64,000 nt of DNA from Sporosarcina psychrophila (GTDB lineage Bacteria > Bacillota > Bacilli > Bacillales_A > Planococcaceae): NCBI RefSeq assembly GCF_001590685.1, contig NZ_CP014616.1, forward strand, positions 1,673,001-1,737,000, in the 5' to 3' direction. Shown in pieces: positions 27,129 through 36,004 of this stretch. How positions within the stretch are numbered: the stretch's first letter is position 1; every line of letters begins with the position of its first letter. Below the pieces are notes generated by a model, which did no database searches, was not told the DNA's origin, and worked only from the letters and a program-made list of their open reading frames with translations. Made by a program: the position numbers and the translations under genes.

Positions 27129-27156
27129 ACAGCTCGCCGCCTCTTCACATATTTTA
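27129..27156 (+). promoter_or_regulatory. Candidate sigma-K promoter of gerE
   Basis: AC at 27129-27130, 17 bp, then CATATTTTA (27148-27156), matching the mother-cell sigma-K pattern AC-N16/17-CATANNNTA. gerE is a known sigma-K gene in B. subtilis. Confidence 0.6.
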
Positions 27157-27183
27157 AAGTGAAAGTGGATAGGAGGGCGCGTC

Positions 27184-27408
27184 TTGATAGAGGACTCTAA
27201 AAACCGTTCTTTGCTTACGGCAAGAGAGCGAGAAATTTTTAATCTGCTCGTTGAAGATCAAACGACAAAAGATATTGCGGGGCGGCTCGGAATCAGCGAA
27301 AAGACTGTTCGCAACCATATTTCGAACACAATTCAAAAGCTAGGTGTTTCCGGCAGAGCACAAGCGGTAATCGAATTGTTACGGTTGGGAGAGTTACAAT
27401 TGCGTTGA
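27184..27408 (+). CDS. gerE: Spore coat gene regulator GerE
   Basis: 74 aa, essentially one LuxR-type DNA-binding domain: LTAREREIFNLLVEDQTTKD, then helix-turn-helix IAGRLGISEKTVRNHISNTI. GerE acts late in the mother cell to activate and repress spore coat genes under sigma-K. Start is TTG 27184 after AGGAGGGCG. A sigma-K-like promoter lies upstream, supporting a complete sporulation cascade. Confidence 0.95.
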   Translation: MIEDSKNRSLLTAREREIFNLLVEDQTTKDIAGRLGISEKTVRNHISNTIQKLGVSGRAQAVIELLRLGELQLR

Positions 27409-27471
27409 AGCAGGTGTTAATGATGAAGGGTGATCATAGCCGAGTGTAGGTGATTGATGCCTTGTAACAGT

Positions 27472-27514
27472 AGCTGTTTGATCTGCATTATGCAGCTCTC
27501 AAACAGCTTTTTTT
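27472..27514 (+). terminator. gerE terminator
   Basis: Stem AGCTGTTTG / CAAACAGCT enclosing an inner TGCATTATGCA hairpin, then a T run. Confidence 0.88.
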
Positions 27515-27609
27515 TAACGTTTTTTACCATCAATTTATTAGGTATTGCCATAAGCGCAAAAAAGGGGGACAATAGGTAGACAGTATTTGTTTTCAGGGAG
27601 CTGGTTCAG

Positions 27610-28068
27610 TTGATGGAAAATAACCCACCAAAAATTCAATATACAGATGAAGTTGCACATATGGAGAAAGAATTACGGTATGTTGCAGCAATCATCAAAC
27701 AACAAGGCCGTAGAATTCTTAGTAATTATACAATCACTCCACCTCAATTCGTTGCTTTACAGTGGCTATTTGAACATGGAGATATGACGATTGGGGATTT
27801 GTCGAACAAGATGTTCCTTGCATTCAGTACTACGACTGATTTGGTCGATCGGATGGAAAAGAACTCGCTTGTGAAGCGTGTCCGCAATGATCAAGATCGC
27901 CGTGTTGTCCGAATTCATCTTCTTAGCGAAGGTGAACGGGTAATCGAAGAAGTAATTGATAAACGCCGTCATTATTTGAATTCGGTGTTAGTAGACTTCG
28001 ATGAACAACAAGTGAAGGACTTCTCAGATTTGCTGAGTAAACTACATCAAGAGATGAAAAAGGATTGA
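27610..28068 (+). CDS. ysmB: MarR family transcriptional regulator (YsmB-like)
   Basis: 152 aa. Winged helix of the MarR type: ITPPQFVALQWLFEHGDMTI, recognition helix SNKMFLAFSTTTDLVDRME, wing NDQDRRVVRIHLLSEG. Ligand and targets unknown. TTG 27610 is 9 bp after GGGAG; the ATG three bases on is equally possible. Ten bases before racE, so they are likely one unit, as in B. subtilis. Confidence 0.88.
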   Translation: MMENNPPKIQYTDEVAHMEKELRYVAAIIKQQGRRILSNYTITPPQFVALQWLFEHGDMTIGDLSNKMFLAFSTTTDLVDRMEKNSLVKRVRNDQDRRVVRIHLLSEGERVIEEVIDKRRHYLNSVLVDFDEQQVKDFSDLLSKLHQEMKKD

Positions 28069-28077
28069 GGGATTTTA

Positions 28078-28872
28078 GTGGAAGCACCAATTGGAGTAAT
28101 TGATTCGGGCGTCGGCGGGCTAACCGTGGTTAAAGAGATGCTCAATCGACTACCACATGAACCCATTGTCTATATAGGGGATGATGCTCGTTGTCCATAT
28201 GGGCCCCGGCCGATTGACGAAGTCCGGGAGTTTACAATGGAGATGGCATCAGCACTTTCCGAAATGGGTATAAAAATGCTTGTCATTGCTTGCAATACGG
28301 CTACGGCTGTTGCACTCGATGATATCCGAGCACGATTTTCATTTCCTGTCATCGGCGTTATCGTGCCAGGTGCACGGGCTGCAGTTAATGCGTCCGTGGC
28401 GGGAAAAATTGCTGTGCTTGGGACTGCTGGAACGATTAAAAGTGGCGCTTATAATGATGCAATCCATGTTCTTTCACCGAATGCGATGGTTTACTCACTT
28501 GCGTGTCCTGAATTTGTTCCAATTGTCGAAAGTGGTCAGTATAAGTCAGATAATGCAGGTATCATTGTTGACCGTACACTCCGTGAACTTGAGGGGAAAG
28601 ATTTTGATGCGGCGATATTGGGGTGTACACATTATCCATTATTGCAGCAACATATTACAACCTCCCTTCCGAATAATGTGAAAATTATTTCATCCGCGGT
28701 AGAAACAGTGTGTGATGTTGAACGTATTCTACTTTCTAAAGGCATTGAGCGCATTGCTGACAGCGTAGTGGCACCTGTTTTTTATACAACAGGGGAGTCA
28801 GAAACTTTTCAAGGCATTGTTGAAGACTGGTTGTCGATTGAAAAGCCTAATGTAAGCTATATTGAATTGTAA
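28078..28872 (+). CDS. racE: Glutamate racemase
   Basis: 264 aa. Catalytic cysteines are in VIACNTATA and LGCTHYPLL; the N-terminal GVIDSGVGGLTVVKEM and PYGPRP loops are standard. It makes D-glutamate for peptidoglycan. Start GTG 28078 with GAGGGA upstream. B. subtilis has gerM between racE and rph; here only 100 bp and a terminator separate them. Confidence 0.95.
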   Translation: MEAPIGVIDSGVGGLTVVKEMLNRLPHEPIVYIGDDARCPYGPRPIDEVREFTMEMASALSEMGIKMLVIACNTATAVALDDIRARFSFPVIGVIVPGARAAVNASVAGKIAVLGTAGTIKSGAYNDAIHVLSPNAMVYSLACPEFVPIVESGQYKSDNAGIIVDRTLRELEGKDFDAAILGCTHYPLLQQHITTSLPNNVKIISSAVETVCDVERILLSKGIERIADSVVAPVFYTTGESETFQGIVEDWLSIEKPNVSYIEL

Positions 28873-28874
28873 GA

Positions 28875-28910
28875 AACCCGGAATGTCCAGATTTGGACAT
28901 CCGGGTTTTT
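28875..28910 (+). terminator. racE terminator
   Basis: AACCCGGAATGTCC / GGACATCCGGGTT with a 6-nt loop and T5, 2 bp after the racE stop. Confidence 0.92.
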
Positions 28911-28972
28911 GCGTATATGAAATGAGTTATGATAAGATGAATGCGCAATCTGAATGATGGAGGGTACACGAT

Positions 28973-29731
28973 ATGAGACATGATGGAAGAATGGCCGACA
29001 TGATTAGGCCGGTAACAATTGAAACAGATTATTTAATTCACCCCGAAGGCTCAGTTCTTATTACGGTCGGAAATACGAAGGTGATTTGTACAGCTTCTAT
29101 AGAAGAACGGGTTCCACATTTTTTACGTAATAGCGGAAAAGGCTGGATAACAGCGGAATATTCTATGTTGCCACGCGCTACTGGACAAAGAACGCAACGT
29201 GAAGCTTCAAAAGGTAAGGTTAGCGGACGTACGATGGAAATACAGCGCTTGATAGGCCGTGCACTGCGCGCTGTCATCGATTTGGAGACGCTTGGTGAAC
29301 GAACTATCTGGGTGGACTGTGACGTTATCCAGGCAGATGGTGGTACGCGTACAGCGTCGATTACGGGTGCGTTCGTCGCAACAGCAATGGCAATCTCGAA
29401 ACTACACATCGAAAAAGGATTAGCTAAATTCCCGATAACTGATTTCCTTGCTGCAACGAGTGTAGGGAAGACGGTTGAGGGTGAACTCATTCTGGATCTG
29501 GATTACATCGAGGATTCGTCGGCTGCTGTCGATATGAATGTTGTTATGACTGGTGCCGGCGCTTTCGTCGAACTTCAGGGGACAGGCGAAGAATCGACAT
29601 TTACGCGCGTAGAGATGAACGGTCTTGTGGAGCTTGCAGAAGTAGGAATTAACCAACTAGTTGAAGTGCAAAAAGAAGCACTTGGACTTGTTGCGCAGTT
29701 GATCAAACCGAAAGAACAAGGTGAATCATGA
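28973..29731 (+). CDS. rph: Ribonuclease PH
   Basis: 252 aa. PH-domain phosphorolytic exoribonuclease: [38 protein letters not shown] and the phosphate-site [18 protein letters not shown] are all present. Trims 3' ends of tRNA precursors using phosphate. ATG with TGGAGGGT site. Overlaps rdgB by 4 bp (ATGA), so the two are translationally coupled. Confidence 0.96.
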   Translation: MRHDGRMADMIRPVTIETDYLIHPEGSVLITVGNTKVICTASIEERVPHFLRNSGKGWITAEYSMLPRATGQRTQREASKGKVSGRTMEIQRLIGRALRAVIDLETLGERTIWVDCDVIQADGGTRTASITGAFVATAMAISKLHIEKGLAKFPITDFLAATSVGKTVEGELILDLDYIEDSSAAVDMNVVMTGAGAFVELQGTGEESTFTRVEMNGLVELAEVGINQLVEVQKEALGLVAQLIKPKEQGES

Positions 29732-30342
29732 AGGAAGTATTGATAGCCACGAATAATGTGGGCAAGGCAAAAGACTTTGAAGCGTTGTTTAAGCCACTGG
29801 GAGTAAAAGTTCTTACGTTAAATGATATCGAAGGAGATATCGATGTAGAAGAAACGGGCGACACATTTGAGGCGAATGCGATTCTGAAAGCAGAGACGGT
29901 CGCACGCTTGCTTGGCAAAATCGTTATTGCAGATGATAGTGGACTTGAAATCGATGCGCTTGGCGGCGCGCCAGGCGTCTACTCCGCGCGTTATGCGGGT
30001 CTCGAGAAGAATGATGATGCAAATATCGACAAAGTACTACAGGAGCTAGAAACGACGCCTGTGGATGGTCGTACCGCTCGATTCCGCTGCGTGCTAGCAG
30101 TGGCTGGTCCTGGTTTGGTTACAGAAACGTTTTCGGGTAGCTGTGAAGGTCTGATTCACCATGAACGTCAAGGAAAGAACGGCTTCGGCTATGATCCAGT
30201 CTTCTTCGTGCCTGAAAAGAATCGAATGATGGCGGAATTGTCACCTGAAGAGAAAAATGAGATTTCACACAGGGGAGCAGCTTTAGCTCAGTTGAAATTC
30301 AAATTACCTCAATATATGACGGTGGCAGGTGATTCAGAATGA
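29728..30342 (+). CDS. rdgB: XTP/dITP diphosphatase (non-canonical purine NTP pyrophosphatase)
   Basis: 204 aa. HAM1/RdgB family: N-terminal [16 protein letters not shown], substrate motif [20 protein letters not shown] and [13 protein letters not shown]. Hydrolyses dITP and XTP to keep deaminated purines out of DNA. Coupled by ATGA overlaps to rph before it and to the phosphoesterase gene after it, as in B. subtilis (ysnA). Confidence 0.95.
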   Translation: MKEVLIATNNVGKAKDFEALFKPLGVKVLTLNDIEGDIDVEETGDTFEANAILKAETVARLLGKIVIADDSGLEIDALGGAPGVYSARYAGLEKNDDANIDKVLQELETTPVDGRTARFRCVLAVAGPGLVTETFSGSCEGLIHHERQGKNGFGYDPVFFVPEKNRMMAELSPEEKNEISHRGAALAQLKFKLPQYMTVAGDSE

Positions 30343-30833
30343 AGATTGTTGTTATGAGTGATTCGCATGGAGATAAGGAAACGGTGAAAGCCGTTTCTGC
30401 ACTTTCTGCGGACGCGACTTTCCATTGCGGTGATAGTGAGCTGTCATTCGATGATTCAGTTTTACAGACAATGCATAAAGTCCGTGGAAACTGTGACAGG
30501 GATGCTAGGTTTCCCGCATCTGTTGCGGTCAAGGTAGAGGGGAAGACAGTTTTAGCTGTACATGGTCATGAGCATGATGTGAAACAATCGTTGATGGGGC
30601 TTTATTATTATGCAAAAGAATCTGGAGCAGATATCGTTCTATTTGGCCATTCGCATTTGTATGGTGCTGAGATGAAAGACGGAATACTGTTCTTGAATCC
30701 AGGCAGCACAATGCAGCCGCGGGGCGGGAAAGATGCGACTTATGCTGTTGTAGAATGGGATGAAACAGTGCGCGTTACATTCAAGAATATGGCATCGGAA
30801 ATAGTAGATTTTATAGAAATAAAAAAGATTTAA
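30339..30833 (+). CDS. ysnB: Metallophosphoesterase (YfcE/MJ0936 family, YsnB-like)
   Basis: 164 aa. Calcineurin-like metal-binding motifs in order: VVMSDSHGD, FHCGDSE, VRGNCD, LAVHGHEHDV and LFGHSHLYG. Family members hydrolyse phosphodiesters in vitro; the physiological substrate is unknown. Last gene of rph-rdgB-ysnB by ATGA overlap. The tRNA-Arg promoter starts 8 bp after its stop. Confidence 0.93.
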   Translation: MKIVVMSDSHGDKETVKAVSALSADATFHCGDSELSFDDSVLQTMHKVRGNCDRDARFPASVAVKVEGKTVLAVHGHEHDVKQSLMGLYYYAKESGADIVLFGHSHLYGAEMKDGILFLNPGSTMQPRGGKDATYAVVEWDETVRVTFKNMASEIVDFIEIKKI

Positions 30834-30840
30834 AAAAGCG

Positions 30841-30869
30841 TTGACTTTATTCCTAATGCAATATATACT
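30841..30869 (+). promoter_or_regulatory. Promoter of tRNA-Arg
   Basis: TTGACT (30841-30846), 17-bp spacer, TATACT (30864-30869); start about 35 bp before the tRNA. Confidence 0.8.
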
Positions 30870-30910
30870 AAGTATTGTCCTTAGGGAATGAATGAAAGTT
30901 TGAAACGCAC

Positions 30911-30984
<74 letters not shown>

Positions 30985-31035
30985 TTAAAAAAGCGCAGTT
31001 CAAGCCTTGATGTGATAGGGTTTGAGACAGATTAG

Positions 31036-31079
31036 GGATTCGGTCAGGGCTTCGGTCACTGGTGCAGAATCCTTTTTTT
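31036..31079 (+). terminator. Terminator after tRNA-Arg
   Basis: GGATTC / GAATCC closing stem with a GC-rich interior and a T7 tail, about 50 bp after the tRNA. Confidence 0.65.
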
Positions 31080-31189
31080 GTACCCTAGTATTTTACGTGT
31101 AATAAGACACGAAATTATCTTCCGAAAATAAAGTATATTATATTTGTTGAATAGATTCTCTTTAAAAACAAGAAAAGTAGGTGAACAAA

Positions 31190-31339
31190 GTGGGGAAATA
31201 TCAATTGGACACCAAAGGTCAGGCAGCTGTGACAAAGTATCATGAAAAAAACATACCTGCCAAATTTGATAAAAAGCAGCAACTTGAAAAAATACGTGCG
31301 GAGTATTTGAAAAAGAAGCAAGAACAAACAGATAAATAA
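31190..31339 (+). CDS. Small charged hypothetical protein, 49 aa
   Basis: GTG 31190 to TAA 31339 with TAGGTGA about 6 bp upstream. The sequence starts MGKYQLDTKGQAAVTKYHEK and ends in a Lys/Glu/Gln-rich helix (KIRAEYLKKKQEQTDK). It is hydrophilic, probably helical, and has no membrane segment. It resembles short Lys-rich conserved proteins of Bacillales that I cannot name. The 630 bp after it (31340-31972) show no gene I can support, only a 25-codon fragment near 31570 and an AT-rich hairpin near 31820. Confidence 0.55.
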   Translation: MGKYQLDTKGQAAVTKYHEKNIPAKFDKKQQLEKIRAEYLKKKQEQTDK

Positions 31340-31972
31340 AAGGAAGATATATCTTCAAAATTATCAAAAATAGACCAATGGCAAAAGGCTATTTTAGAAT
31401 TAGTGACGGTATAACACTTGTTTAAGTATTTAATATATTACAATTTGATTATGTAAAGAGGATTAAAGTAAAATCATTCTTTTACATGAGCAGGTAGAAC
31501 ATTGATATTGGGCAAATGCGAGGTCAGAGAATAGATTTATGAGCGCTCCTACGAAGGCAAATGTATATATATGTATGTTGCTCAGGTGAGTTTAAAAGAG
31601 CGTATAGAACAAGTTCAGGCGGTTGAGAAGCAAGAGAATGCGAGGTAACCAAGTGTTTATCTCGTTTTTTATTTGTATTGCCAAAACAGATAATACCATC
31701 TGAGAATATCCTGTGAGCGTTCCTATGCTTTGATGTTGACTTGCTTTCATTGTTTTCTCCTTATAAGCGAAAAAAGAGCTTATTGTGGAAATAGAGGGGC
31801 ATAGTTTCCGATATATAGGAAGGGTAACTTTCTATATATAAGTGACCTCATACACCCATGTGAATTGAAGTTGCTAACGAACTGAGCTTTGCGATAGGTT
31901 TGTATAAGGTTATCATTGGTTCAAAGGTAGTTACGGTCTGAAAACGTCTCAAATTGTTGGTATGACTGTGTT

Positions 31973-32046
31973 GTCTTAGTAGCTCAGCTGGATTGAACAA
32001 CGGCCTTCTAAGGCATCGGTCGGGGGTTCGAATCCCTCCTGGGACA
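31973..32046 (+). pseudogene. Decayed tRNA-Arg copy (attL-like)
   Basis: Aligns end to end with the tRNA at 30911-30984 with five substitutions in 74 positions. They break the D stem (GAGC to GAAC), the anticodon stem (ACGCC to ACGGC and GGCGT to GGCAT) and one acceptor position, so it should not fold or function. The T arm and 3' end are unchanged, as expected of an attachment site core. Confidence 0.9.
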
Positions 32047-32188
32047 TAATTAAGACCTTGAGAAACTCAATCAGTTCAACGGTTTGACGAAGTAAGGTAT
32101 TTCTAAAGGTATTCTAACTTTTAAAAATTAACCTTAAAAATCGTCAGCCAAAATCAACTTCCCGAATTATATTTGGGAGGTTTTTTTA

Positions 32189-33116
32189 TTGTCTAAAAGA
32201 AGTGGCATATTTGATGTTTCAATCAAAACGGATTTGTTGCAAACAGAAAAATCAGCGCCAAAAGGAATGTCTGTGGAGAAAGCATTGTTCACGATATTTC
32301 AACAAATGAAATTGAACGGTTATCGTGAACGAACTTTAAATGATTATGAATTAATTTTTAACAAGTTCGCTGAAATTACAGGTGTTCAATATCTCGAAGA
32401 AATCACTGTTGATACAATCTATAAATGGCTTGGGAGTATGAAAGTATCACAGTCTACTAAAAGCACTCGTTTAAAGTGTCTGAAAGCCGTTTTAGGCAAG
32501 TGTTATCACAATGGCTGGTATGACTCCCAATTTTGGTTTACTGTCCAAATAAAGCTCGATAAGAAAGTGAAAAAGGGAGCCAAACAAAATGACTTGAATA
32601 TTTTGCTCTCACTATTGGACACATCGACATTTATTGGTTTACGAGATGCTGTAGCTATATTAACGCTTTTTAAAACTGGAGTGCGTATCAAGACATTGGG
32701 GCAAATTAAAGAGAGTAATATTGATTTTGAAAATAAAATGTTAAATCTTGAAACTTCCTTTAGATGACCAACTCATTGAATTGTACGAAGTGTTGATTGA
32801 GCAAAACGAAAAAATTCGTTCTTATTACAAGGAAGACAATGAATTCTTGATTATCACAAAAAAAGGAACGACCATTAATGGCAAGTCGACCAATAATGCC
32901 ATTTCAAAACAGCTAAATAAATACTCTAAGCGGTATGATCTCACGAATATTAATGCTCATGCAATACGGAGGGCATATGCAAAAAGTTTATACGACAAAG
33001 GAGCCAACATTGCATTAATCAGCAAAGCTTTGGGACATGCGGATTTAGCTATTACCACCCAATACTTGGATATTGATGTTGATGAAGTAGCAGATTCGTT
33101 AAGAGACTTTATGTGA
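32189..33116 (+). pseudogene. int: Tyrosine recombinase/integrase, frameshifted
   Basis: Two overlapping frames make one integrase. The first (32189-32767, TTG start 8 bp after GGGAGG) has the SAM-like core-binding domain and the first catalytic Arg in TLFKTGVRIKTLGQ. The second (from about 32748) continues LPLDDQLIELYEVL and holds HAIRRAYAKSLYDKG (His and second Arg), LGHADLAITTQYL (His and Tyr). The shift at about 32750-32767, perhaps with lost codons, separates the Arg from the rest, so it should be inactive. It lies just inside the left attachment site. Confidence 0.88.
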
Positions 33117-33185
33117 TATTGGAACAGACGACTGCTAGGCTATCACAGCTTGCGGTCTTTTTACATTTATGAGTATTTGTATGTA

Positions 33186-33220
33186 AATAAAAAGAAAACA
33201 CCAGCTCGATTGAACTGGTG
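33186..33220 (-). terminator. Terminator of the 33.2-33.9 kb gene
   Basis: Minus strand CACCAG / CTGGTG stem followed by TTTTCTTTTT. Confidence 0.75.
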
Positions 33221-33233
33221 CGTTTGGTGATTA

Positions 33234-33905
33234 TTATTCAAGAACAATGTTAAGCCATTCTTCGTCATTTTCATAAATTTTTAATGATAAATGAGCACCA
33301 TTAAATTCTACATTATATTCAGCCATCATCATTTCATCTAAAACAAATGGCATGAAACGGATTTCAATGTGTTCATTGACTTTTGCTACAAAGCCATGCT
33401 CATCTTGTTCATAATCACTTTTTAACAGCTCTCGGAATCCGAAAAACATAATGTTTTCCATACCAGAATGTAAAACACGGTGAACTTCTTCCAACTCACT
33501 GAGTATGTCGTTAATATTTTCTTCAACGTAATTCAACATTGAAATATGGCTTACAATATCCTCTGCTGAAAAACGACCGTTTTTATTTTTTAACACATAA
33601 TCCAATGTTTCTTTATAAGCTTTTTCCCACTGCATTTCCCAACTCGGATATTGCTGTTCCATAAGTTGTGATTGCAAATCTTTCATAAATGCTAATGCCA
33701 TATTCATAACATTATCATTTACTTTTGACTTGCTAGAATAAAATTCAATAAATACATTCATGTAATATACAGCGGATTTTGGTGTATATACATCATTCAA
33801 GAAATTAAGAAGTGCTTGTATTTCTTCTTGAGTTGGCTCATTCGGATTTTTGCAAAACTCTTCAATTAATTTTGTCATTTCCATAGTTGTTGTAGCTGTT
33901 GTCAT
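33234..33905 (-). CDS. Hypothetical protein, 223 aa
   Basis: No family recognised. Mostly helical and acidic (many Glu/Asp), no signal or membrane segment. A Met/Asn-rich middle and a C-terminal beta-like region (AEYNVEFNGAHLSLKIYENDEEW) can be seen. The ATG at 33905 is preferred, 9 bp after AAGGTGG; an in-frame ATG at 33914 touches that site. Single-gene unit with its own terminator, opposite in direction to the integrase. Typical of accessory genes in integrated elements. Confidence 0.7.
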   Translation of the reverse strand: MTTATTTMEMTKLIEEFCKNPNEPTQEEIQALLNFLNDVYTPKSAVYYMNVFIEFYSSKSKVNDNVMNMALAFMKDLQSQLMEQQYPSWEMQWEKAYKETLDYVLKNKNGRFSAEDIVSHISMLNYVEENINDILSELEEVHRVLHSGMENIMFFGFRELLKSDYEQDEHGFVAKVNEHIEIRFMPFVLDEMMMAEYNVEFNGAHLSLKIYENDEEWLNIVLE

Positions 33906-34202
33906 ATCAATCATCCACCTTTTTTGTTTTGTTTTTGTTTTCTGGAGCTATTGTAGTGTGGATTTTGAAACGGTAAAGGTGATTTTTAAAGTAAAGTTAT
34001 TCTGAATAGTTTATCTTACATCGCTACAAGTTCTGAAATCATTCGGAATAGAGAAATGTAGGGGAGTTGTTACTGTCGAAAGCTGACGTAGCAGTGGTCT
34101 TTAGTGATGTATTCTCATAATGAAAATGAAATGTAATAATATGCTTAAATATAGATTGTTATCCAATACTTGGTGCATTACAATCAATCAGAGGTGAGTT
34201 AA

Positions 34203-34727
34203 GTGAAATATAAAAAAACTATATTAATAACATCGGGGATTGTTGCACTGAGCTTAAGTGCGTACCTTGTTTTCAATCAGTGGAATAAGGGCAGTGTAAC
34301 AATCGAGGAGAAACCTAGTGGACCAAAAGCGGGAGTTGTAATACCAGTAATTGAGATTGACGAAAAAAGAACAATACCAGTTGAAGAAGAATTTCCAACT
34401 TCAATGGAAGAGTATGGGATACAAGAAGCACTTCATGGTATGTCTCACCAAAAAGTAGCAGCTGAAGATAAATGGGGTTTCCTTCCTATGACTCAAGATC
34501 GTGTGCAACGTTTGATTGAGGTTGTCGAAGCAAATAAATATATCAGCGTTCCAGTGTATTTGGACATTCTTAATCGCTGGGCAAACAATGATTTCTCAAG
34601 GGCAGATAAAGACCATAATGCCATTTGGGATTTGCAAGAAGGGAATGTTGGAAAGGCTAGTGGGTTGTTATCTATTGAAGAGGAGAGAGCATTTATTAAA
34701 AAATATTTCAAAATTGAAAATGAGTAA
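34203..34727 (+). CDS. DUF6241-like anchored extracytoplasmic protein
   Basis: 174 aa from GTG 34203 (GAGGTGAG site). One N-terminal membrane helix (TILITSGIVALSLSAYLVF) and a soluble outside domain. The part EYGIQEALHGMSHQKVAAEDKWGFLPMT with the later GNVGKASGLLSIEEE resembles a small Bacillales domain I know as DUF6241; function unknown. No lipobox cysteine. A terminator overlaps its stop codon. Confidence 0.7.
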   Translation: MKYKKTILITSGIVALSLSAYLVFNQWNKGSVTIEEKPSGPKAGVVIPVIEIDEKRTIPVEEEFPTSMEEYGIQEALHGMSHQKVAAEDKWGFLPMTQDRVQRLIEVVEANKYISVPVYLDILNRWANNDFSRADKDHNAIWDLQEGNVGKASGLLSIEEERAFIKKYFKIENE

Positions 34728-34756
34728 CGTCAGCTAAAACTGGCGTTACTTTTTTA
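34724..34756 (+). terminator. Terminator
   Basis: Stem GTAACGTCAG / CTGGCGTTAC, 6-nt loop, T6 tail. Confidence 0.9.
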
Positions 34757-34824
34757 TTTAGATGGACGTAAAACTGCGCTCATCTATTATTATGATAAAA
34801 TATAGAAAAGGAGGGGTTAGTGCA

Positions 34825-35328
34825 ATGAATTGGCAAGCATTAGTTGATATTGTAAGCGATATTTTTAGTAACAGCTTGGTAGCATCTCTGCTAGGGGTAA
34901 TTGTAGGTGGATTCATTACATACTACGTTCAAAAGCATAGTATAGAAAAACAACAACAATTTGAACGTGAAAAAATAAAAGATGACGAAAATAAAAAGAA
35001 TCAAGAAATTAAAATAAGAGCTTACAGCAAGATTCTTCATTTGAACAGCACTTATATAGTAAGTGAATGGGACCATCATACAGGTAAAACTGAATTATAT
35101 GGTGTTAAGTTTATTGAGCATATCCAACCAATTTTGTATGAGATTTATCATTTACTCGATGATGAAATTTCTAAAGAATTTGATTACATAGAAGCATCAT
35201 ATGAAAGAATATATGTAATGGGAGAAGATGATGATGATATATGGGTGCTAGGGGAATCTTATTCGAGAATATTAGCTAAAATTAGAAAAGAGTTTGAGGA
35301 TATAAGGAATAGCCGTTCATCTACATGA
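34825..35328 (+). CDS. Membrane-anchored coiled-coil protein, 167 aa
   Basis: ATG 34825, 9 bp after AAAGGAGGGG. An N-terminal amphipathic stretch and one transmembrane helix (SLVASLLGVIVGGFITYYV) lead into a charged coiled coil (KQQQFEREKIKDDENKKNQE) and a helical C-terminal domain of about 100 residues with acidic EDDDDIW. Unknown family. Its layout matches the larger protein at 46478-47320. Small anchored coiled-coil proteins of this design are common in phage and defence loci; a role in superinfection immunity is only a guess. A hairpin overlaps its stop. Confidence 0.7.
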   Translation: MNWQALVDIVSDIFSNSLVASLLGVIVGGFITYYVQKHSIEKQQQFEREKIKDDENKKNQEIKIRAYSKILHLNSTYIVSEWDHHTGKTELYGVKFIEHIQPILYEIYHLLDDEISKEFDYIEASYERIYVMGEDDDDIWVLGESYSRILAKIRKEFEDIRNSRSST

Positions 35329-35340
35329 TGAGCGGTTTTA
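35313..35340 (+). terminator. Terminator overlapping a stop codon
   Basis: CCGTTCAT / ATGAGCGG stem and TTTTATTT tail. Confidence 0.7.
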
Positions 35341-35369
35341 TTTGTTTGTATAGGATTTATTAAAAACTA

Positions 35370-35403
35370 AAAGAAAAACACCACAGCAAAAAGCTAACGG
35401 TGT
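35370..35403 (-). terminator. Terminator of the 35.5-35.9 kb gene
   Basis: Minus strand ACACC-gtt-AGC / GCT-gt-GGTGT, then TTTTTCTTTT. Confidence 0.75.
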
Positions 35404-35465
35404 CTAGCGATGTAATAAAATTGTGACCAATTTGATTTTCTAATTGATGTTATTTCCTCGTTTTG

Positions 35466-35861
35466 TTAAGCTCCAGAATCAGGGAAAATAGCTCCTATTA
35501 ACATTTTTCCGTGACTCAATAAAGTTTGGATAGTGTCTAAATCCTCGTTGGCTTGAGTTGCTTTATTTAATACTCGCCGAAGAATAGACTCTCCTTCTTC
35601 TCGAGTTGGTGCCGTCATAATTGTTTGTATTTCTTGGAGTAAAGCAAATGCTTCTTGATTAATTTCATTGCCTTGACGAACCAAAGTTACTAACTCTTGA
35701 ATGCCTTCAGTGTTGTCGGCAATTCGTAATAAAGCTTCGTGTTGTTCAGATTCTCTTATACGTTTTAAAGAGTTGAGGTCAGATATCAGTTTCATATCTC
35801 GGTTTAATGAAGCATTCATATTTCGAACAGCAGAATTAAAGTCAAAATTATTATCAGACAT
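35466..35861 (-). CDS. Hypothetical helical protein, 131 aa
   Basis: Start ATG 35861 with GGGAGGTGA seven bases upstream; a longer frame reaches 35900 without a site. Starts MSDNNFDFNSAVRNMNASLN; predicted almost wholly helical with heptad-like spacing around residues 30-90. No family recognised. Divergent from the 34.8 kb gene and downstream of the minus-strand nuclease group but separated from it by a terminator. Confidence 0.65.
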   Translation of the reverse strand: MSDNNFDFNSAVRNMNASLNRDMKLISDLNSLKRIRESEQHEALLRIADNTEGIQELVTLVRQGNEINQEAFALLQEIQTIMTAPTREEGESILRRVLNKATQANEDLDTIQTLLSHGKMLIGAIFPDSGA

Positions 35862-35940
35862 CAATATCACCTCCCAACATACATATTTCGACACTAGCAA
35901 TCAATTATCCTTTCAGTAATAGGAATGTTCATGAACATAA

Positions 35941-35968
35941 AAACAACCCGCTAGGAACGAACCTAGCG
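35941..35968 (-). terminator. Terminator of the minus-strand nuclease group
   Basis: Minus strand CGCTAGG / CCTAGCG with 6-nt loop followed by GGTTGTTTTT. Confidence 0.85.
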
Positions 35969-36004
35969 AGTCGTAGTGATGATTTGATTATACCAATGAA
36001 AAAA

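Noticed and set aside
31056..31367. 103-aa minus-strand ORF
   Set aside because: Very Phe/Leu/Ile-rich antisense of the 49-aa charged protein gene, which has the better start signal.
31973..32046. Second functional tRNA-Arg
   Set aside because: Substitutions break both the D stem and the anticodon stem, so it is treated as an attachment-site copy.
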